Shown piece by piece: positions 17,842 through 27,414 of a DNA stretch of 64,000 nucleotides. A program made the translations under genes and the position numbers. This stretch comes from Clostridium magnum DSM 2767 (GTDB lineage Bacteria; Bacillota; Clostridia; Clostridiales; Clostridiaceae), in NCBI RefSeq assembly GCF_001623875.1, contig NZ_LWAE01000003.1, positions 558,001 through 622,000 on the forward strand, read 5' to 3'. The notes beneath the pieces were generated by a model, which was not told the origin of the DNA, made no database searches, and worked only from the letters and a program-made list of their open reading frames with translations. The stretch's first letter is position 1. Every line of letters starts with the position of its first letter.

Positions 17842-18130
17842 TTGGTGTCTCCTTAAGAAAAGTTCGTATTACTCCTTCCATATGTGCCCATGATCGCTTG
17901 GAAAACATAACTTTCACATCACATCTTTTAGACTCATCCTTTACAATCTCCGTTACGTTATGTCCTACATAGTCTATCAATACCAATACTAAATCTGTTC
18001 TTTCTGGTATCTTTATTTTTCTATCCATTTTTTTTCTTCCAGTTACATGTTCTATTCTGTCAAAACCACTCTGCCTTAACTTTTCTTTTATGTTACAGAT
18101 TCTATCTCCTCCTATTACCAAAACACTCAT
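17831..18130 (-). CDS. DUF2325 family protein
   Basis: This 99-residue cytosolic protein has the family start VLVIGGDRICNIKEKL, a middle with RTDLVLVLIDYVGHN and a C-terminal SKRSWAHMEGVIRTFL. Its function is unknown. DUF2325 proteins resemble a small Rossmann-like domain and often occur beside metal-uptake genes. Here it is the first gene after feoB, behind a Fur box, and overlaps the HD-GYP gene. Confidence 0.75.
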   Translation of the reverse strand: MSVLVIGGDRICNIKEKLRQSGFDRIEHVTGRKKMDRKIKIPERTDLVLVLIDYVGHNVTEIVKDESKRCDVKVMFSKRSWAHMEGVIRTFLKETPNDR

Positions 18131-18169
18131 GGAAGATCCCCCTTTTTAATCATTTTTCCTAATATAAAG

Positions 18170-18224
18170 GAAGTCCACATTGCAATTAATATTAATAATC
18201 ATTCTCAACAAAAGCGTGGACTTC
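18170..18224. terminator. Inverted repeat between feoB and DUF2325 genes, enclosing a Fur box
   Basis: GGAAGTCCAC (18170-18179) and GTGGACTTCC (18215-18224) form a 10-bp stem with a 35-base loop. The T-run (CTATTTTTTT) is on the plus-strand side; on the leftward feo transcript only TTTATATT follows, so termination of feoB would be partial. The Fur box at 18193-18207 lies inside the loop. Confidence 0.5.
18193..18207 (-). promoter_or_regulatory. Fur box upstream of DUF2325-HD-GYP-fur
   Basis: Minus strand TGAGAATGATTATTA fits the 7-1-7 Fur consensus TGATAATNATTATCA with two mismatches. It lies about 65 bases ahead of the DUF2325 start, so the downstream set including fur is likely iron-repressed and autoregulated. 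Confidence 0.7.
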
Positions 18225-18233
18225 CCTATTTTT

Positions 18234-20288
18234 TTAACTAAAACCTAAAAGCTTTCCTATTTGATACACTAATACTCCTGCTATCCATCCAATTACACAA
18301 GTATATATTACTGCTGCAAAAGCCCATTTGCTTGAATTTGTTTCTCTTTTTATTGCTCCTATTGTAGCTGCACAAGGACAATATAAAAGAGACATTACCA
18401 TGAAGGATAGTGCTGAAAGAGGTGTAAATACCTGTTGAATAATTGTAGTAAGATTATCCTCTCCTACTCCATATACTGTTCCTAAAGTACTTACCACTGC
18501 TTCCTTAGCTCCAATACCTGTTATAAGTGATACTGCAGCTTGCCATGTTCCAAAACCTGCTGGTTTAAATATTGGTGCTATAACTGAACCTACTATTCCA
18601 ATTAAACTATCTTTGCTACCTGGCTCTACTCCTGATGGCAAGTTTGAAAGTGCCCAAACGATTATAACTAATCCCAATATTATTGTAGTCATCTTTTTTA
18701 TAAAATGCTGTGATTTTTCCCACATATGAATAAATATACTTTTAGCTGTTGGTATACGGTAAGGAGGAAGTTCCAATATGAAATAAGACTCTTCTCCTTT
18801 AAATACTTTTTCACTGAAAAATTTACCTACTAATATTGCAACTATAATTCCAAGTGCATAAAGAGAAAATATTACAATTCCCCCCTGATCAAAAATACCT
18901 ATTTTTTTTCCCGAGAAAAAAGCTCCTGCAAATAATGCATAAACTGGTAATCTTGCTGAACAGGATACAAATGGATTTATAAGTATAGCTACCATTCTAT
19001 CCTTCTTACTGTCTAAGGTTCTTGTAGACATTATTCCAGCTACATTACAACCACCAGATATAATAAGAGATACAGCTGTTTTTCCATGAAGACCTATGGA
19101 ATTCATAAATCTATCCATTACATAAGCAGCTCTAGCCATATAACCACTATCTTCAAGCATAGCTATAAAGAAATACATAGTGAAGATCATAGGTATAAAT
19201 ACAACGACTGATCCCAGACCTCCTATAATACCATCTGTTATAAAGGATTTTAATAACTCTGGAGTCCCCACATTAGTTAAAGCATTTCCTACCCATTCAC
19301 CAAGTGCGATACAAACTTCATCTACTTTTCCACCTAAAAATCCATTTCCAAAGGTCATACTTACTTGATACATAGTAAACATTATTATCGCAAATATTGG
19401 TATTCCAAACCACTTATGTGTAACCCACTTATCAATCTTATCAGAGGTACTTTCTTTTCTAATTATTTCTTTTTTAATACTGCTTTGTATTACTTCACTT
19501 ATTACCTCATATCTTTTATCTATTATAAAGGCATCTGGCTCATATCCTATTGCTACAGTTAAATTCTCTATACTTTTTTCTAATTTATCATTTATGTTCT
19601 CACAGTTTTCTTTCTTTTCTATGTATTTTTTCATGTATTCATCGTTTTCTAAAAGTTTTAGCGCTGTCCAAGATTCTGGATATTCTAAAGATGCAACGGA
19701 TTCAGAAATAGCCTTCTGTAATAGGTCAATCTCCTTTTCTATGTCATTTCCATAATCTATTTTGAATGGACTAATTTCTTTAGCATCACCTACTTTTATT
19801 GCTTCCTTTACAAGTTCATTTACTCCTTCTCCTTTAGTGGCTACTGTGGCAACAACAGGTACATTTAGAGCTCTGGACATTTTATTCATATTTATTTCTA
19901 TATTTTTATTTTTAGCTTCATCCATCATATTCAATGCTAAAACTACTTTTGCGCCAGTTTCTAAAAGCTGCATTGTTAAATACAGATTTCTTTCAATATT
20001 ACTAGCATCAAGTACGTTAATTACCACATCCGGCTTGTCCTTTAATATAAAGTCACGAGCTACTACTTCATCTTCTGAATAGGCTCCAAGACTATAAGTT
20101 CCTGGTAAATCTATTATTCTTATATTTCTATTACCAACTTTAAGCTTACCTTCCTTTTTTTCAACAGTAACTCCTGGCCAATTTCCTACATGCTGTTTTG
20201 AGCCGGTTAGTGTATTAAACAAACTAGTTTTTCCACAATTAGGATTACCAGCTAACGCTACTACTAATTCTTTACTCATATTATTCAT
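18234..20288 (-). CDS. feoB: Ferrous iron transporter FeoB
   Basis: This 684-residue GTP-dependent Fe(II) importer has an N-terminal G domain with G1 AGNPNCGKTSLFN, the switch GVTVEKKEG, G3 DLPGTYSL and G4 NMMDE, then a helical insert and about eleven membrane helices. Two Gate motifs are present, including SGGCNVAGIMSTRT and CSARLPVYALFAG, plus GIGAKEAVVSTLGTVYG. Length is slightly shorter than E. coli FeoB and normal for clostridia. It follows two feoA genes on the same strand and lies under the Fur box at 20869-20883. Confidence 0.96.
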   Translation of the reverse strand: MNNMSKELVVALAGNPNCGKTSLFNTLTGSKQHVGNWPGVTVEKKEGKLKVGNRNIRIIDLPGTYSLGAYSEDEVVARDFILKDKPDVVINVLDASNIERNLYLTMQLLETGAKVVLALNMMDEAKNKNIEINMNKMSRALNVPVVATVATKGEGVNELVKEAIKVGDAKEISPFKIDYGNDIEKEIDLLQKAISESVASLEYPESWTALKLLENDEYMKKYIEKKENCENINDKLEKSIENLTVAIGYEPDAFIIDKRYEVISEVIQSSIKKEIIRKESTSDKIDKWVTHKWFGIPIFAIIMFTMYQVSMTFGNGFLGGKVDEVCIALGEWVGNALTNVGTPELLKSFITDGIIGGLGSVVVFIPMIFTMYFFIAMLEDSGYMARAAYVMDRFMNSIGLHGKTAVSLIISGGCNVAGIMSTRTLDSKKDRMVAILINPFVSCSARLPVYALFAGAFFSGKKIGIFDQGGIVIFSLYALGIIVAILVGKFFSEKVFKGEESYFILELPPYRIPTAKSIFIHMWEKSQHFIKKMTTIILGLVIIVWALSNLPSGVEPGSKDSLIGIVGSVIAPIFKPAGFGTWQAAVSLITGIGAKEAVVSTLGTVYGVGEDNLTTIIQQVFTPLSALSFMVMSLLYCPCAATIGAIKRETNSSKWAFAAVIYTCVIGWIAGVLVYQIGKLLGFS

Positions 20289-20330
20289 CCTTCTCCTTTA
20301 ACAAAATAAATATTATATTATGATTTATTA

Positions 20331-20564
20331 CTAAACCTCTCTTACCATAACCTTTTGGGCCATTCCTCGGCCCAGTACCAATCTCATTTCCCCTACTTTT
20401 ATTATTAAAGGTCCTGCATCATTTCTAACTATTTCAATTACATTCCCCTTGTTTACTCCCATTTCCATAAGTTTTTTACACATCAGTTCTCCGCCCATTA
20501 CGTTATTTACCTCAGCATATTTGCCAACTCCTATAGAATTTAAAGGAATACTCATAATACCCAA
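20331..20564 (-). CDS. feoA: Ferrous iron transport protein A (FeoA), second copy
   Basis: This 77-residue SH3-like FeoA domain protein (LNSIGVGKYAEVNNV, LCKKLMEMGVNKGNVIEIVRN, LVLGRGMAQKVMV) is thought to help or gate FeoB in the cytoplasm. I keep the TTG start at 20564 because AAGGGGG lies 8 bases before it, whereas the next in-frame ATG has no good ribosome site. It is 43 bases from feoB. Confidence 0.88.
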   Translation of the reverse strand: MGIMSIPLNSIGVGKYAEVNNVMGGELMCKKLMEMGVNKGNVIEIVRNDAGPLIIKVGEMRLVLGRGMAQKVMVREV

Positions 20565-20613
20565 TTAAAATTCCCCCTTCTTAAATAACCTAAATTTCTA
20601 TACATGCAGTTTC

Positions 20614-20850
20614 TTAGATTAGTTCAACAATAATATCCTTAGCCTCATTTTTTCTAAGACTTAAATTATAGCCTCTTACCCTTATCTCTATAGGATCTCC
20701 CATAGGTGCTTTTCCTTCAATCACAATTTCTATACCTTTAACTATGCCCATATCCATTATTCGTCTTCTTATTCTACTTTCAGGTTCTACCTGAACTACC
20801 TTTACTTTTTGATTTATTTCTACTTGATCTAATTTTATTAAATTTGACAT
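20614..20850 (-). CDS. feoA: Ferrous iron transport protein A (FeoA), first copy
   Basis: This 78-residue FeoA domain protein contains VVQVEPESRIRRRIMDMGIVKGIEI and a C-terminal YNLSLRKNEAKDIIV block. The ATG at 20850 has GAGGAG about 8 bases upstream and is preferred over the in-frame ATG at 20865, which overlaps that site. It is the first gene of the feo operon. Two FeoA copies before FeoB are common in clostridia; the two differ clearly in sequence. Confidence 0.88.
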   Translation of the reverse strand: MSNLIKLDQVEINQKVKVVQVEPESRIRRRIMDMGIVKGIEIVIEGKAPMGDPIEIRVRGYNLSLRKNEAKDIIVELI

Positions 20851-20868
20851 AATTTCACTCCTCATAAT

Positions 20869-20883
20869 TGATATTGATTCTCA
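20869..20883 (-). promoter_or_regulatory. Fur box of the feo operon
   Basis: Minus strand TGAGAATCAATATCA matches TGATAATNATTATCA with two mismatches. It sits right after the -10 box, over the predicted transcription start, an ideal place for repression. Confidence 0.75.
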
Positions 20884-20894
20884 TTAGCAATTAA

Positions 20895-20923
20895 ACTTTA
20901 CTACTTTTTGGATTGATTGTCAA
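20895..20923 (-). promoter_or_regulatory. Promoter of the feo operon
   Basis: On the minus strand TTGACA (20918-20923) and TAAAGT (20895-20900) are 17 bases apart, immediately ahead of the Fur box. Confidence 0.65.
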
Positions 20924-21017
20924 CCCCTATTCACTTTAAAAGTTAAATTTAACTTAAAATATTAATTATGTAAAATAAACAAATTTACTAAAAAATTATT
21001 ATATAAATTTTTACAGA

Positions 21018-21071
21018 GTAAAAAGCCTCCACAGCATTATAATTAGTTTTATGCTGTAGAAGCTTTTTATC
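21018..21071 (-). terminator. Terminator after the leftward chemoreceptor gene
   Basis: AAAAAGCCTCCACAGCAT pairs with ATGCTGTAGAAGCTTTTT with one bulge or mismatch; T-runs lie on both sides. It lies beyond the repeat copy that follows the chemoreceptor gene at 21246. The remainder of the 20.9-21.2 kb gap holds only the feo promoter and this repeat. Confidence 0.75.
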
Positions 21072-21201
21072 CGATGACTACCCGCTCTAATACTCCCATC
21101 TTCTCCAAAGTGTACGTTGCGAGCGGCTACGCCCCTGGATTCGTTCAACTAAGAATCAGGTGGGGTTTGAAACCCCATCTGATTCAAGTTTACACTTCAT
21201 C
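21070..21201 (+). repeat. Dispersed hairpin repeat
   Basis: It starts TATCCGATGACTACCCGCTC, shares the core TGGATTCGTTCAACTAAGAA, and closes with the hairpin AGGTGGGGTTTGAAACCCCATCT before CACTTCATCC. It is nearly identical to the copies at 14201 and 32443 over the shared parts, in the same orientation, and lies after the stop of the leftward chemoreceptor gene. Confidence 0.8.
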
Positions 21202-21245
21202 CAAGACTGGCTAGCCAAGTCCCCCTATGTTATTCAAATTATCCT

Positions 21246-23279
21246 TTATATTTTAAAAGTATTTATGCTATTTTCAAGTTCCTCAGCCATATTTGTAAGC
21301 TTCTGAACATTATATGAGATCTCTTGAAGTATAGCAGCCTGCTCTTGACTTGAAGCAGCTACCTGTTCAGTATTTGCCGCTGTATTAGTAGAAATTCCTT
21401 GAATATCTTGTAAATTTCCATCTATTTTATCCATTTCGTCTTTAGAGTTAATAATCCTCTCATTTACTTTTTCTAGATTTTCCTTAGTATAGTCAAAGGA
21501 CTTTATTATTTCATTTAGATTTTTCCCTACTATCTCAACTATTTCTTGACCTTTTTCTGCTTCTTTATTTCCTCTTTCTATTGATTCTAAGGCCACATCA
21601 GTTCTACTCTGTGTAGCAACAATTAACTGTTTGATATCGCTCGAAGATCTCATGGATTCTTCTGCAAGCTTTCTAACTTCATCAGCCACCACTGCAAATC
21701 CTCTTCCTGCTTCTCCAGCTCTAGCAGCCTCAATAGATGCATTCAATGCTAATAAATTTGTTTGATCCGCTATTCCATCTATTATTTCAACTATATTTCC
21801 TATCTCTTTAGAGGTTCTTTGAAGCTCTGATATCACCTCGGATGAATAATTTACACTGCTTTTAATAGTTTCGATTTGTTTAATCATGTCATTCATTTTC
21901 TCTTTACCACTAGAAGCAAGTATATTGGTATCATCTGAGAATTTTACAATTTCATTAATCTGATCTTTAATAATTAATACGTTGCCTACAAAAACTTTTA
22001 TACTTGATGAAATTTCTTCAGTAGCATTAACCTGTTTTTCTGCTCCATTAGCCACTTCCTGAGTAGAAATAGAAATCTCTTCTGAAGATGCTGAAGCTTG
22101 TTCCGCTGAAGATAGCAGGGCTTTAGAGGATGTTGCAAGCCCTCCAGACATTTCATTTATCTTAACTACTATGTTTTTCAAATTTGAGATCATATTATTA
22201 AAACTTAATCCAAGTTTTCCTACTTCATCATTGGTTTCAATTTCTATATTCTTAGTTAAGTCACCTTCTGCCACATTTTCCGCCGCTAAGGCTAATTTAT
22301 CTAGTGGATTTAAAGTTGATCCTACAATAAATCTTAATATAAAACCACCAATAATTAATAATAATAGTGTAACTACAACAAAGCTTATAATAATACTTCT
22401 AATGGCCGCCTTTTCATTTTTCAATGAAAGTCCTATATTTGCTGCCCCTATAACAGTATCATTTTCCCTTATAGGCATAATAACATCATAAACATATTCT
22501 TCTCCCTTATATTTATATAATGACGAATACATTTTTCCGTCCTTTACCGCTGTCTTACTCCCTTCATCCGTCAAAGAAATCCCTATCCTGCTTTTATCAC
22601 TGTGAGTGGCGGCTTTTAAATTAGTATCTATAGTCAACGCATATACTATATTTTGCTTTTTACCTAGTCTATCTACCAGTGTTTGATTATTTACTGCTTG
22701 GCCCACTTTTTGAACCTCATTAGCAAGTATTCCAACTTGTATTAGCCCTCCATTTTTTAAAGAACTTGCACCATACTTGTAATAATTTTTGTCAGCACTA
22801 TTACTGCTTTGTCTTACTTGTTCTACTACTTTTGATTCTTTCCCTTGAAGAACTGGCTGCACTGGATGATCCTCAAGATACTTATACCCAATATTCTCTG
22901 GCAGATTGGAATAGATTATTTCCCCAGAGGGGTTAACTACATTTATTTCCTGAACATTTATATCTTTTGCAACCTGTAATAAATATTCATTAGAAATATT
23001 TGCATTTTCACCAACTAGATAAGCCACAGTTAAAATTTTTTCTCCTAGTAAGCTATCTAGTTGTTTCACTATTAAATTATTATTTTCGACTTCCGTTGAT
23101 ATTTCTTCTACTAAACTCATGCCATCTTCTTTTACTTGGTTTTCAAACTTTTTGTTAATAATTGTAAGAGATATAATGGCTAGTAGAAGTGTAGATATCA
23201 TAAGTACTAAAAGAGCACTGAGGGTTATTTTTAGTTTTAGAGAACGATTTCGGAACATTGCATTTTTCAACAAGACCAC
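21246..23279 (-). CDS. Methyl-accepting chemotaxis protein with extracellular Cache-type sensor
   Basis: The protein is about 677 residues, with a membrane helix near residues 18-38, an extracellular domain of about 240 residues, and a second helix near 285-305 ([17 protein letters not shown]). A HAMP domain ([15 protein letters not shown]) and the signalling domain follow, with tip [23 protein letters not shown]. The sensor contains a [18 protein letters not shown]-type block consistent with a double Cache domain; its ligand is unknown. The start is uncertain: GTG at 23279, or TTG at 23270 which has AGGTGG 5 bases upstream. Confidence 0.9.
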   Translation of the reverse strand: MVLLKNAMFRNRSLKLKITLSALLVLMISTLLLAIISLTIINKKFENQVKEDGMSLVEEISTEVENNNLIVKQLDSLLGEKILTVAYLVGENANISNEYLLQVAKDINVQEINVVNPSGEIIYSNLPENIGYKYLEDHPVQPVLQGKESKVVEQVRQSSNSADKNYYKYGASSLKNGGLIQVGILANEVQKVGQAVNNQTLVDRLGKKQNIVYALTIDTNLKAATHSDKSRIGISLTDEGSKTAVKDGKMYSSLYKYKGEEYVYDVIMPIRENDTVIGAANIGLSLKNEKAAIRSIIISFVVVTLLLLIIGGFILRFIVGSTLNPLDKLALAAENVAEGDLTKNIEIETNDEVGKLGLSFNNMISNLKNIVVKINEMSGGLATSSKALLSSAEQASASSEEISISTQEVANGAEKQVNATEEISSSIKVFVGNVLIIKDQINEIVKFSDDTNILASSGKEKMNDMIKQIETIKSSVNYSSEVISELQRTSKEIGNIVEIIDGIADQTNLLALNASIEAARAGEAGRGFAVVADEVRKLAEESMRSSSDIKQLIVATQSRTDVALESIERGNKEAEKGQEIVEIVGKNLNEIIKSFDYTKENLEKVNERIINSKDEMDKIDGNLQDIQGISTNTAANTEQVAASSQEQAAILQEISYNVQKLTNMAEELENSINTFKI

Positions 23280-23534
23280 CTACCATAATAGATTTTTTGA
23301 CATGTAGTATATAATTAATTTAAATATATTTATATATTAGACTAATTTTACATTAAATCCTAGTATTCTTCAAGTATTGACAACTTTTTATTATCAACTT
23401 AACTTCTATATCACCAACAAATTTATAGATATTAAATATGGTGCTGTGAAAAATTGCAAAATTTACACAAAGCAATTCACTTGAGCTGAAAATTATCATA
23501 AAAACGTGACAATTCCAGCTCCATAAATATTCCT

Positions 23535-23930
23535 TTATTTTTTTAATAAATCTCTAATTTCTTCAAGCAACAATGCTTCCTTTGATGGTTTTTCTTCTTC
23601 TTTAATAACTATACCCTCTTTTTCTATTTTAAATTTATTTATTAATTTAATAAATAAGAAGATAGAAAATGAAACAATTAGAAAATCAATAACATTTTGG
23701 ATGAAAGCTCCGTAATTAAGAGTAACTGCTGGCACACTACCATAAGCTGGTTTAATTACAAATTTCAAATATGTAAAATTAATTCCTCCAGTTAAAGCAC
23801 CCGCTATTGGCATAATAATATCATTAACCAAAGAAGTAACTATTTTTCCAAAGGCACCACCTATAACTACACCAACCGCTAAATCTAATACATTTCCCTT
23901 TACTGCAAATTCTTTAAAATCTTTCAGCAT
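23535..23930 (-). CDS. mscL: Large-conductance mechanosensitive channel MscL
   Basis: This 131-residue pentameric membrane channel opens under osmotic downshock. The start [41 protein letters not shown] is the family's N-terminal helix and pore helix (quoted in parts: [20 protein letters not shown]). A second helix ([19 protein letters not shown]) and the C-terminal helical bundle segment EEIRDLLKK follow. Length and motifs are normal. It stands alone, with about 250 bases on each side; I see only a weak hairpin in the downstream gap near 23455-23480. Confidence 0.95.
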   Translation of the reverse strand: MLKDFKEFAVKGNVLDLAVGVVIGGAFGKIVTSLVNDIIMPIAGALTGGINFTYLKFVIKPAYGSVPAVTLNYGAFIQNVIDFLIVSFSIFLFIKLINKFKIEKEGIVIKEEEKPSKEALLLEEIRDLLKK

Positions 23931-24197
23931 ATTTAATCTCCTCTCTATCGCCTTTAATTTTTCTTACTCTAATATTTTCATGATGTCTATACTTTTTTAT
24001 CATATTTATAATACCATAGATATTATTAATCCACAATTCTGCTAAATTCGCCAAATTTCTAATATCAAACTAATCCCTCCATGAGCAAAAACTACTTTTT
24101 TTCAAATAAAAGTACTATTCTCTATTGGTGAATTTTAATTTTTAGTATACAATTTAATATATATATTAAATATTTAAATAGAAATATGGAGAAAAGT

Positions 24198-25010
24198 ATG
24201 GGCAAGAAATTTGAAGGTTATTTATTAGTTTCAGATATGGATGGAACCTTGATTGATAATGACGGAAGAATCTCTGAGGAAAATATTAACGCTATAAATC
24301 GCTTTGTAGCGCAGGGAGGCATATTTACAATTGCTACAGGTAGAATGCTAGAATCAGCCAAAAGATATCTACACCTTATTGATATAAATATACCTGTGAT
24401 ATTGTACAATGGTACAAAGATTTATGATTATACTAAAGAAGAAACTATATACGAATTATTTTTAGAGGATGAAATAAAAAACCTAATTAAGAAAGTAAAG
24501 AAAACTGATGCTTCTTTAGGAATAGAAATATACTGTGAAGAAAATGTTTATATTTTCAATCACTGTAGATTTACAAAACGCTTTGCTAAAGCAAGATCTG
24601 ATGTACATTACAACATACCAGAAAGCTTATGGAACAAAAATTGGACAAAAATTTTAATACTAGGTGAAGAAGATCAGATAGATATGTTAGAGGACGTCTT
24701 TATCTCTACTTTTGGTCAAGTAAATTTAGTTAGAAGCGGTGAAAATTATTTAGAATTATTACCACAGTGCACTTCTAAAGGACATGCCTTAGAAAGATTA
24801 TGTAATATTCTAAATATAGATATCTCTAAGGCAATTTCAGTAGGTGATAACATGAATGATTATGAAATGCTTAAGAGAACTGGCTATGGTTTTTGTGTGG
24901 CTAATGGAAACAAAAAGCTACTAGATGAAGTAAAATATAAATGCAGTTCCAATGATGAACATGCTATAGAATATGTAGTCAAGTGGGCAGAAAATAACTT
25001 ATCTATATAA
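24198..25010 (+). CDS. HAD-superfamily Cof-type (IIB) phosphatase
   Basis: This soluble phosphatase of about 270 residues has motif I SDMDGTLID (nucleophile Asp), motif II TIATGRM, a IIB cap domain and motif III/IV KGHALERL and VGDNMNDYEMLKRTGYG. Cof-type enzymes act on sugar phosphates or flavin mononucleotide; the substrate here cannot be told. I prefer the ATG at 24198 because GGAG lies 6 bases upstream; an in-frame ATG at 24186 has no ribosome site. The gene is monocistronic, ending at a bidirectional terminator. Confidence 0.88.
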   Translation: MGKKFEGYLLVSDMDGTLIDNDGRISEENINAINRFVAQGGIFTIATGRMLESAKRYLHLIDINIPVILYNGTKIYDYTKEETIYELFLEDEIKNLIKKVKKTDASLGIEIYCEENVYIFNHCRFTKRFAKARSDVHYNIPESLWNKNWTKILILGEEDQIDMLEDVFISTFGQVNLVRSGENYLELLPQCTSKGHALERLCNILNIDISKAISVGDNMNDYEMLKRTGYGFCVANGNKKLLDEVKYKCSSNDEHAIEYVVKWAENNLSI

Positions 25011-25043
25011 GTGGTACAGTTCATTATTCTTATTAGAAATTTA

Positions 25044-25085
25044 AAAATATAGCAGTATATACTGGAATATACTGCTATATTTTTA
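25044..25085. terminator. Bidirectional terminator
   Basis: AAAAATATAGCAGTATAT and ATATACTGCTATATTTTT form an 18-bp perfect stem with a 6-base loop, between the HAD gene and a leftward chemoreceptor gene. Confidence 0.85.
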
Positions 25086-25117
25086 TTTACATCCGTCATT
25101 AATTTTTTCATATCTTA

Positions 25118-25163
25118 AAGAATTAAGTTGAGTTTGACACCCCATCTGAGTGAAGTTTCACTT
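25118..25163 (+). repeat. Fragment of the dispersed hairpin repeat
   Basis: Only the 3' end of the repeat is recognisable: ACACCCCATCTGAGTGAAGT followed by TTCACTT. It lies just after the stop of the chemoreceptor gene at 25174, the same relation to a leftward gene as in the longer copies. Confidence 0.5.
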
Positions 25164-25173
25164 AATTTACTAA

Positions 25174-26976
25174 TTAAATTTTAAATGTATTAACATTTTC
25201 AATAGCATTTTTAGTAAGTCTAGCAAGAGTATTTGAAGTTTCAGCTACCTCTGTGGAAAAAGCATTTAACTCTTGAGAAGTTGCAGCAATTTCTTCTGCT
25301 GAAGAAGAAAACTCTTGTGCTATGGATGTTGTATTTTCTACATTTTCGATAATGCCATTTTTTATTTCATTTATACTAGCTGCTTGAGAGTAAACTGCAT
25401 TAACTTTTGGCATTATATTACCCAGAGAACTAATAATTTTTTGAAAAGACACTATAGAGTTTTCAATAGAAATAACTTGTCCACTAAGTTCTTTACTAAC
25501 TTCATTTGTAGTATATACTACATTGCTCGTTTCTTTCGATATATCACATATTAAGTTATTTATACTAGTTGATGACACTTTAGACTGTTCTGCCAATTTA
25601 CGAATTTCCTCTGCAACTACAGAAAAACCTCTACCTTTATCACCAGCTCTAGCCGCCTCAATAGCTGCATTAAGTGCTAGTAAATTTGTTTGCTCAGCGA
25701 TACTCTTTATAACATCAGTGATTTCATATATTTTTCCTATATTGCTATTTAGAGACAATATTTTATTACTCACATCACTAAACATATTATTTATGTTTCC
25801 AATTGAGTCCACTAATACCTGTAAGGACTCATTGCTATCTTCAGCCATTTTATTTATAAAAATTGTATTTCCTTCTACATCTTTAATTGAAACAGTTATA
25901 CTCTCAATTTGAGTTCCAAAACCATCTAATGAATAAGTTATACTCATCAAGTCTTCTGACTGCTTGGATGCACTCATAGAAACATTATTAACTGCAGCAG
26001 CCACTTCCCCTGAGGAATGTAACATCTTATTTGATATATTTGATAATACTTGAGATTGTTCATCAATTGTAGAAGAATTAGATTGAATGACCATAATCAC
26101 TTCTCTAATTTCATTTACAGTCTTAGCTAAATGTTTTTTCATAGCTCCAAATTCATTCTTTTGATTAACATCAATTTGTATAGTAAGATCCTTATTAGCA
26201 ACAGCATCCAAATCCTTACTCATATCATTAAGCGAATTTTTAATCATATTTACGATAAATGAGGATATAATAACTATCAATGCTGCAAATCCTAAAAATA
26301 GCACTGTGAAATATAATAATATCCTTTTATAAACATTCTCATTATCTTTATTTATCTCAAGAGCGGACATCTTATCGTTATCTGCTAATATAGTTAAATT
26401 AGTATATAAGTTTGTCCCCTCTGCTTCAAAATCATTAAATACATTTTTATCTATCTGTGTGCCGCTCTTCAATAATTCTGATATTCCTTTCCACTTTTTC
26501 ATATAAGTTTCATATTGTGCACTAATGTTATTTATTCTAGATTTTTGATCTGTAGTTAGCTTTTTTGATTTATAACTTGAAAAAAGAACTTGAATATTTT
26601 CATCTATTTTCTTTATTTCTGCGTCATTTAACGAATTATGTTTTGTGGTTGATAAATTAGCATAAAGTCTTATAGTCAATAGTCCTTCTTTAATAGAATT
26701 TAATTCAGTTATTGGTATTAGCTTACTTTCATATATATGAATTGAATTAAGATTTATTTTTTTCATTCCATAGTACCCTAAATATCCTATAGAAATAATC
26801 GATATTAAGGATAAAATCACAATAAATATTAAACTATTTACTATTTTCACATCTTTAAACCAATCTTTTTTCTTTAATAATACTAGATTTTTTTTGTTAT
26901 CTTTTTCATTTTTAATATTCATTTCATTTAATTTTGTTGTTTTTCTTACAAATTTTAGTTTTTCAAATAAATTCAT
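25174..26976 (-). CDS. Methyl-accepting chemotaxis protein, four-helix-bundle sensor type
   Basis: This chemoreceptor is about 600 residues. An N-terminal cytoplasmic stretch of about 40 residues precedes the first membrane helix ([20 protein letters not shown]). An extracellular helical domain of about 160 residues resembles the 4HB sensor. The second helix ([20 protein letters not shown]), a HAMP domain and the signalling domain follow, with tip [23 protein letters not shown] choose the ATG at 26976 because AAAGGGGG lies 8 bases upstream. The long N-terminal cytoplasmic stretch before helix 1 is unusual for the type. Confidence 0.9.
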   Translation of the reverse strand: MNLFEKLKFVRKTTKLNEMNIKNEKDNKKNLVLLKKKDWFKDVKIVNSLIFIVILSLISIISIGYLGYYGMKKINLNSIHIYESKLIPITELNSIKEGLLTIRLYANLSTTKHNSLNDAEIKKIDENIQVLFSSYKSKKLTTDQKSRINNISAQYETYMKKWKGISELLKSGTQIDKNVFNDFEAEGTNLYTNLTILADNDKMSALEINKDNENVYKRILLYFTVLFLGFAALIVIISSFIVNMIKNSLNDMSKDLDAVANKDLTIQIDVNQKNEFGAMKKHLAKTVNEIREVIMVIQSNSSTIDEQSQVLSNISNKMLHSSGEVAAAVNNVSMSASKQSEDLMSITYSLDGFGTQIESITVSIKDVEGNTIFINKMAEDSNESLQVLVDSIGNINNMFSDVSNKILSLNSNIGKIYEITDVIKSIAEQTNLLALNAAIEAARAGDKGRGFSVVAEEIRKLAEQSKVSSTSINNLICDISKETSNVVYTTNEVSKELSGQVISIENSIVSFQKIISSLGNIMPKVNAVYSQAASINEIKNGIIENVENTTSIAQEFSSSAEEIAATSQELNAFSTEVAETSNTLARLTKNAIENVNTFKI

Positions 26977-27053
26977 AGAAGCTCCCCCTTTCAACACCAT
27001 ATCCATGCAGTTTTCATTTTTTACATTATATCATTTTTTTTAAAACAAGATAA

Positions 27054-27091
27054 CAATTTAATAAAAAAATATATATTTTTTTATTAAATTG
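27054..27091. repeat. Perfect 38-base AT palindrome upstream of a chemoreceptor gene
   Basis: The 38 bases read identically on both strands (outer arms CAATTTAATAAAAAAA). It lies about 80 bases ahead of the chemoreceptor start at 26976. Possible roles are an operator, a cruciform or a terminator for rightward transcription. The surrounding gap (27007-27414) is otherwise AT-rich with no gene; promoters there cannot be assigned. Confidence 0.7.
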
Positions 27092-27217
27092 CTATAATAT
27101 AAAGAATTGTAATACAATTTTAACAAATAATGTAACACCTTTATACAAGTTAACCCTAATAAATTTACTTTACAATTCTTACTCCTTTTATATTTGTAAA
27201 TCTTTTAAAACATTATA

Positions 27218-27257
27218 AACAAATTAATATTAACCATAGACTTGATATTAATTTGTT
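27218..27257. repeat. Inverted repeat upstream of the methyltransferase gene
   Basis: AACAAATTAATAT and ATATTAATTTGTT form a perfect 13-bp pair around a 14-base loop, about 160 bases before the methyltransferase start. It could be an operator or an RNA hairpin; no T-run follows. Confidence 0.5.
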
Positions 27258-27414
27258 AAAATATTTAAATGCTTTTTATTAATTCATCAAAAATATCATC
27301 AAAACATATTGAAATATACATTTAAATCTTTATAATATATATTATAAGAGGATAAGTTTAATAATATATATTGTAGATAATTTTTACATTTTAAAGTGAT
27401 GGAGGTATATATAA

